In this document: positions 63,003 to 64,000 of the stretch, one piece after another
Position numbering within the stretch: the first letter of the stretch is position 1
Layout: every line of letters begins with the position of its first letter
Assembly (NCBI RefSeq): GCF_001424875.1
Contig: NZ_LMCT01000013.1
Coordinates: forward strand, 14,073-78,072
DNA: 64,000 nucleotides
From: Kitasatospora sp. Root107
GTDB taxonomy: Bacteria; Actinomycetota; Actinomycetes; Streptomycetales; Streptomycetaceae
Direction of reading: 5' to 3'
Made by a program: the position numbers and the translations under genes
The notes under the pieces: generated by a model
Seen by the model: the letters and a program-made list of their open reading frames with translations, nothing else
Database searches by the model: none
Told to the model about the DNA's origin: nothing

Positions 63003-63122
63003 ATGAACGACGAGGAGGCCATTGCCGTGCAGGACACCGTACCGGTTCCCGCGGCAGTGGCCTCTTTGCGTGTACGCGCAGGTCAGGGGACCGGCACTGC
63101 CCGTCGGCGGCCCCGTCTGTGA
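63003..63122 (+). other. Short open frame in the pyrH leader
   Basis: 39 codons from ATG 63003, or 31 from GTG 63028, which has GAGGAGG 9 nt upstream. It ends RRRPRL at a TGA 26 nt before pyrH. It could be a leader peptide or chance; no similarity recognised. Confidence 0.25.
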
Positions 63123-63148
63123 ACCAGTAGGTGGAGAAGGAGAAGTCC

Positions 63149-63904
63149 ATGACGGAGACGCAGGAGACCGTGCAGGAGAGCAACCGTCGGCGGGTTCTGC
63201 TCAAGCTGTCCGGTGAGGCGTTCGCCGGTGGTGGCGGCCTCGGCGTCGACCCGGATGTCGTGCACAAGATCGCCCGTGAGATCGCCACGGTGGTCCGTGG
63301 CGGTACCGAAGTGGCGATCGTGATCGGCGGCGGCAACTTCTTCCGCGGCGCCGAGCTGCAGGTCCGCGGCATGGACCGGGCGCGCTCCGACTACATGGGC
63401 ATGCTCGGCACCGTGATGAACTGCCTGGCGCTGCAGGACTTCCTGATCAAGGAAGGCATCGAGACCCGGGTCCAGACCGCCATCACGATGGGCCAGGTCG
63501 CTGAGCCGTACCTGCCGCTGCGGGCCGTCCGGCACCTGGAGAAGGGCCGCGTGGTCATCTTCGGCGCCGGAATGGGTATGCCGTACTTCTCCACCGACAC
63601 CACCGCCGTGCAGCGCGCCCTGGAGATCCACGCCGAGGTGCTGCTGATGGGCAAGAACGGTGTCGACGGGGTGTACGACTCCGATCCCCGCACCAACCCC
63701 GCGGCGGTCAAGTTCGACTCCCTCGACTACAGCGAGGTCATCGCGCGCGACCTCAAGGTGGCCGACCTGACCGCGATCACGCTGTGCAAGGACAACGATC
63801 TGCCGATGCTGGTCTTCGAGCTGCTGGCGGAGGGCAATATCGCCCGCGCGGTGAACAGTGAGAAGATCGGCACACTCATCAGCCAGGACTCTGCCCGGGC
63901 CTGA
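63149..63904 (+). CDS. pyrH: UMP kinase
   Basis: Phosphorylates UMP to UDP; hexamer of the amino-acid kinase fold. 251 residues from ATG 63149 with GAAGGAGA upstream; an ATG 6 codons earlier overlaps that site. [79 protein letters not shown] and [17 protein letters not shown] are family blocks. Followed by frr, the standard order rpsB-tsf-pyrH-frr. Confidence 0.96.
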   Translation: MTETQETVQESNRRRVLLKLSGEAFAGGGGLGVDPDVVHKIAREIATVVRGGTEVAIVIGGGNFFRGAELQVRGMDRARSDYMGMLGTVMNCLALQDFLIKEGIETRVQTAITMGQVAEPYLPLRAVRHLEKGRVVIFGAGMGMPYFSTDTTAVQRALEIHAEVLLMGKNGVDGVYDSDPRTNPAAVKFDSLDYSEVIARDLKVADLTAITLCKDNDLPMLVFELLAEGNIARAVNSEKIGTLISQDSARA

Positions 63905-63988
63905 GCAGTCGTCACCTGAGCAGCAATCAGCCGTCCGGGGTATTCGCCGGCCGGAACCACAGCAGATGAACGGGACAGGGAGCAGACA

Positions 63989-64000
63989 GTGACCGACGAG
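63989..64000 (+). CDS. frr: Ribosome recycling factor, first codons (cut by window end)
   Basis: GTG ACC GAC GAG begins 85 nt after pyrH, preceded by AGGGAGCAG. Only four codons are present. The assignment rests on the conserved order after pyrH. Confidence 0.6.

Overview
The window is chromosomal DNA of a high-GC actinomycete, most probably a member of the Streptomycetaceae (Streptomyces or Kitasatospora). The evidence is very G+C-rich third codon positions, many GTG and some TTG starts, an F420 biosynthesis gene (cofC), and the development genes nsdA and whiG. The gene order (cofC, plsC, gpsA, ddlA, thiL, thiD, rpmB, recG, rsmD, coaD, rpmF, rnc, mutM, acyP, smc, ftsY, nsdA, amtB, glnK, glnD, ffh, ftsH-like, rpsP, khpA, rimM, trmD, rplS, four signal peptidases, yraN, comM, dprA, whiG, rpsB, tsf, pyrH, frr) matches, from memory, the conserved core arm of Streptomyces chromosomes. 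No rRNA, tRNA, CRISPR array or insertion sequence was recognised.

Layout. 0-1.5 kb is a small accessory block: a GntR-type regulator divergent from two coupled small genes, with a palindromic operator candidate between them. 1.5-9.6 kb holds F420, phospholipid, peptidoglycan-precursor, thiamine and glycolysis genes. 9.7-20 kb covers ribosomal proteins L28 and L32, a FakA-like kinase, recG, rsmD, coaD, a coiled-coil protein, rnc and mutM. 20-25 kb is a second accessory block with a DMT-like membrane protein, a TPM-like membrane protein and a three-gene type VII secretion-substrate operon. 25-31 kb has smc, a decayed NCS1-type transporter remnant and ftsY. 31-40 kb has a Prim-Pol-like gene, nsdA, the nitrogen operon amtB-glnK-glnD and ffh. 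40-46 kb has a GNAT enzyme, an FtsH paralogue, a methyltransferase, an archaeal/eukaryotic-type prolyl-tRNA synthetase and an HExxH/zinc-ribbon protein. 46-49 kb is rpsP-khpA, then rimM-trmD and rplS. 49-54 kb holds four tandem type I signal peptidases, a Nudix hydrolase and a DUF2469 gene. 54-59 kb is yraN-comM-dprA-whiG. 59-64 kb is a TetR regulator overlapped by a convergent LytM-type gene, then rpsB-tsf-pyrH-frr.

How the genes connect. The SRP parts FtsY and Ffh and four signal peptidases sit within about 24 kb, so much of the protein-export machinery is gathered here. amtB, glnK and glnD form a nitrogen-sensing unit behind a good GlnR-like box. Ribosomal protein, rRNA/tRNA modification and translation-factor genes dominate the right half.

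The most noteworthy non-coding signals are: (i) a repeat of about 116 bp with 22-bp inverted ends, present three times and each time exactly between convergent genes; (ii) at least seven genes whose -10 hexamer lies 6-7 nt before the start codon, implying leaderless mRNAs; (iii) perfect inverted repeats at the promoters of the GntR locus, the type VII substrate operon and acyP; (iv) paired DnaA-box-like 9-mers upstream of yraN. Two genes look damaged: the transporter remnant and the 3' end of the LytM gene.
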